The notes beneath the pieces were generated by a model. It was not told the origin of the DNA, did no database searches, and saw nothing but the letters and a program-made list of their open reading frames with translations. The translations under genes were made by a program, and so were the position numbers. 64,000 nt of DNA, taken from assembly GCF_022414535.1 (NCBI RefSeq), contig NZ_JADWYM010000005.1, positions 62,001 to 126,000 on the forward strand, given 5' to 3'. The stretch comes from Streptomyces sp. MUM 2J. Its GTDB lineage: Bacteria; Actinomycetota; Actinomycetes; Streptomycetales; Streptomycetaceae. Below, piece by piece: positions 63,706 through 64,000 of the stretch. Each line of letters starts with the position of its first letter. The stretch's first letter is position 1.

Positions 63706-64000
63706 TCAGCGCCACACGGGCTCGATCAAACTCGGGTCGAACCGGCGCTTCCCCCTCCCGGCGGGATGTATGAGAACCGTCGACAGGCTGTGCAAGATCA
63801 GGGCTTGCTGACGCTCGATCGGGAGAGACCGGAAGTCCTCGTTGCTGTCGACGGTCAGTGTGGCCGGCTGCCGCCGATCCTTGCTGTGCCGTGCCCGTTC
63901 CAGTTTCAACTCGTCACGCCGTCGCTCCAGGTCGGGCAGGAGCTGAAGCAGGGTCGAGACGGTGATCTCCTTGACCTTTGCAGCCTGTGTCAAGGCAGAG
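63706..64000 (-). CDS. Serine recombinase C-terminus (start beyond window)
   Basis: The frame is open to the right edge; 98 codons visible. It reads LLQLLPDLERRRDELKLERA, then L-T-V-D-S-N-E-D-F-R-S-L-P-I-E-R-Q-Q-A-L-I, H-P-A-G-R-G-K-R-R-F-D-P-S-L-I-E-P-V-W-R-stop. The coiled coil plus LPIERQQALI and G-R-G-x-R-F-D-P end is typical of large serine integrases of phages and integrative elements. The catalytic part lies outside the window. Confidence 0.8.
   Translation of the reverse strand, partial: SALTQAAKVKEITVSTLLQLLPDLERRRDELKLERARHSKDRRQPATLTVDSNEDFRSLPIERQQALILHSLSTVLIHPAGRGKRRFDPSLIEPVWR

Overview
This is one 64 kb piece of a Streptomyces chromosome. Evidence: very high GC with G/C-biased third codon positions; GTG and TTG starts behind AGGAG-type ribosome sites; actinobacterial families (DUF5063, DUF3151, DUF2617, SigE-family sigma, PASTA-less Ser/Thr kinase); HAIR boxes before clpB and dnaK. 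The order asd-ask, recR-ybaB, purA, kynurenine genes, fba-pyrE, clpB and dnaK-grpE-dnaJ-hspR is the core arrangement I associate with S. coelicolor-type chromosomes. That synteny is from memory, not from a search.

Layout. 1-6.7 kb (minus): a SigE-family sigma factor translationally coupled to a membrane-anchored partner, then asd-lysC (lysC with an internal beta-subunit start), DUF5063-recR and ybaB. 7-16.2 kb: a SLATT-type membrane protein, a membrane Ser/Thr kinase, a class III aminotransferase, a GntR regulator behind a large inverted repeat, small hypotheticals, purA and a diacylglycerol-kinase-like protein. 16.2-27 kb: MarR-type regulator plus ABC exporter, a P450, a response-regulator remnant, an arylformamidase-like hydrolase, TetR, kynureninase and tryptophan dioxygenase (a tryptophan-to-anthranilate module), DUF3151 and an MFS exporter. 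27-33.5 kb: fba, pyrE, an aldose epimerase-like protein, a SRPBCC membrane protein, a spermidine-synthase-like membrane protein, DUF2617, and a Cys/Gly/Ser-rich small membrane protein.

33.6-42.2 kb is the accessory zone. An aspartate-aminotransferase-like gene is broken: its N-terminal two thirds lie at 33672-34435 (with a one-base deletion), and a C-terminal piece lies about 4.9 kb away at 39303-39550. Between them sit a secreted GH19 chitinase, a secreted RlpA/expansin-like protein, a large STAND/LuxR regulator with an N-terminal zinc-ribbon-like motif, and fragments of two unrelated transposases (IS5-like, ISKra4-like). A RelE/Phd toxin-antitoxin pair, a YbjN protein and a decayed gene follow.

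42.2-56.5 kb: clpB with a HAIR box; a PPOX protein; a compact locus of three paralogous LuxR-HTH/TrmB-like regulators, one 61-aa secreted peptide gene and one cluster-less Rieske-like mini-protein (the best candidate here for an undescribed signalling system); a lipoprotein; an orphan sugar-binding lipoprotein; and the dnaK-grpE-dnaJ-hspR heat-shock operon with two HAIR boxes. 56.5-64 kb: a MraY/WecA-like protein with altered catalytic residues, a large membrane Fe-S oxidoreductase, an Ntn amide hydrolase, a monooxygenase-fold protein, a Yip1 membrane protein, and at the right edge the C-terminus of a serine recombinase, which may mark the border of an integrated element.

No CRISPR array, rRNA or tRNA gene was found. 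Several intergenic regions carry long perfect hairpins that look like factor-independent terminators.
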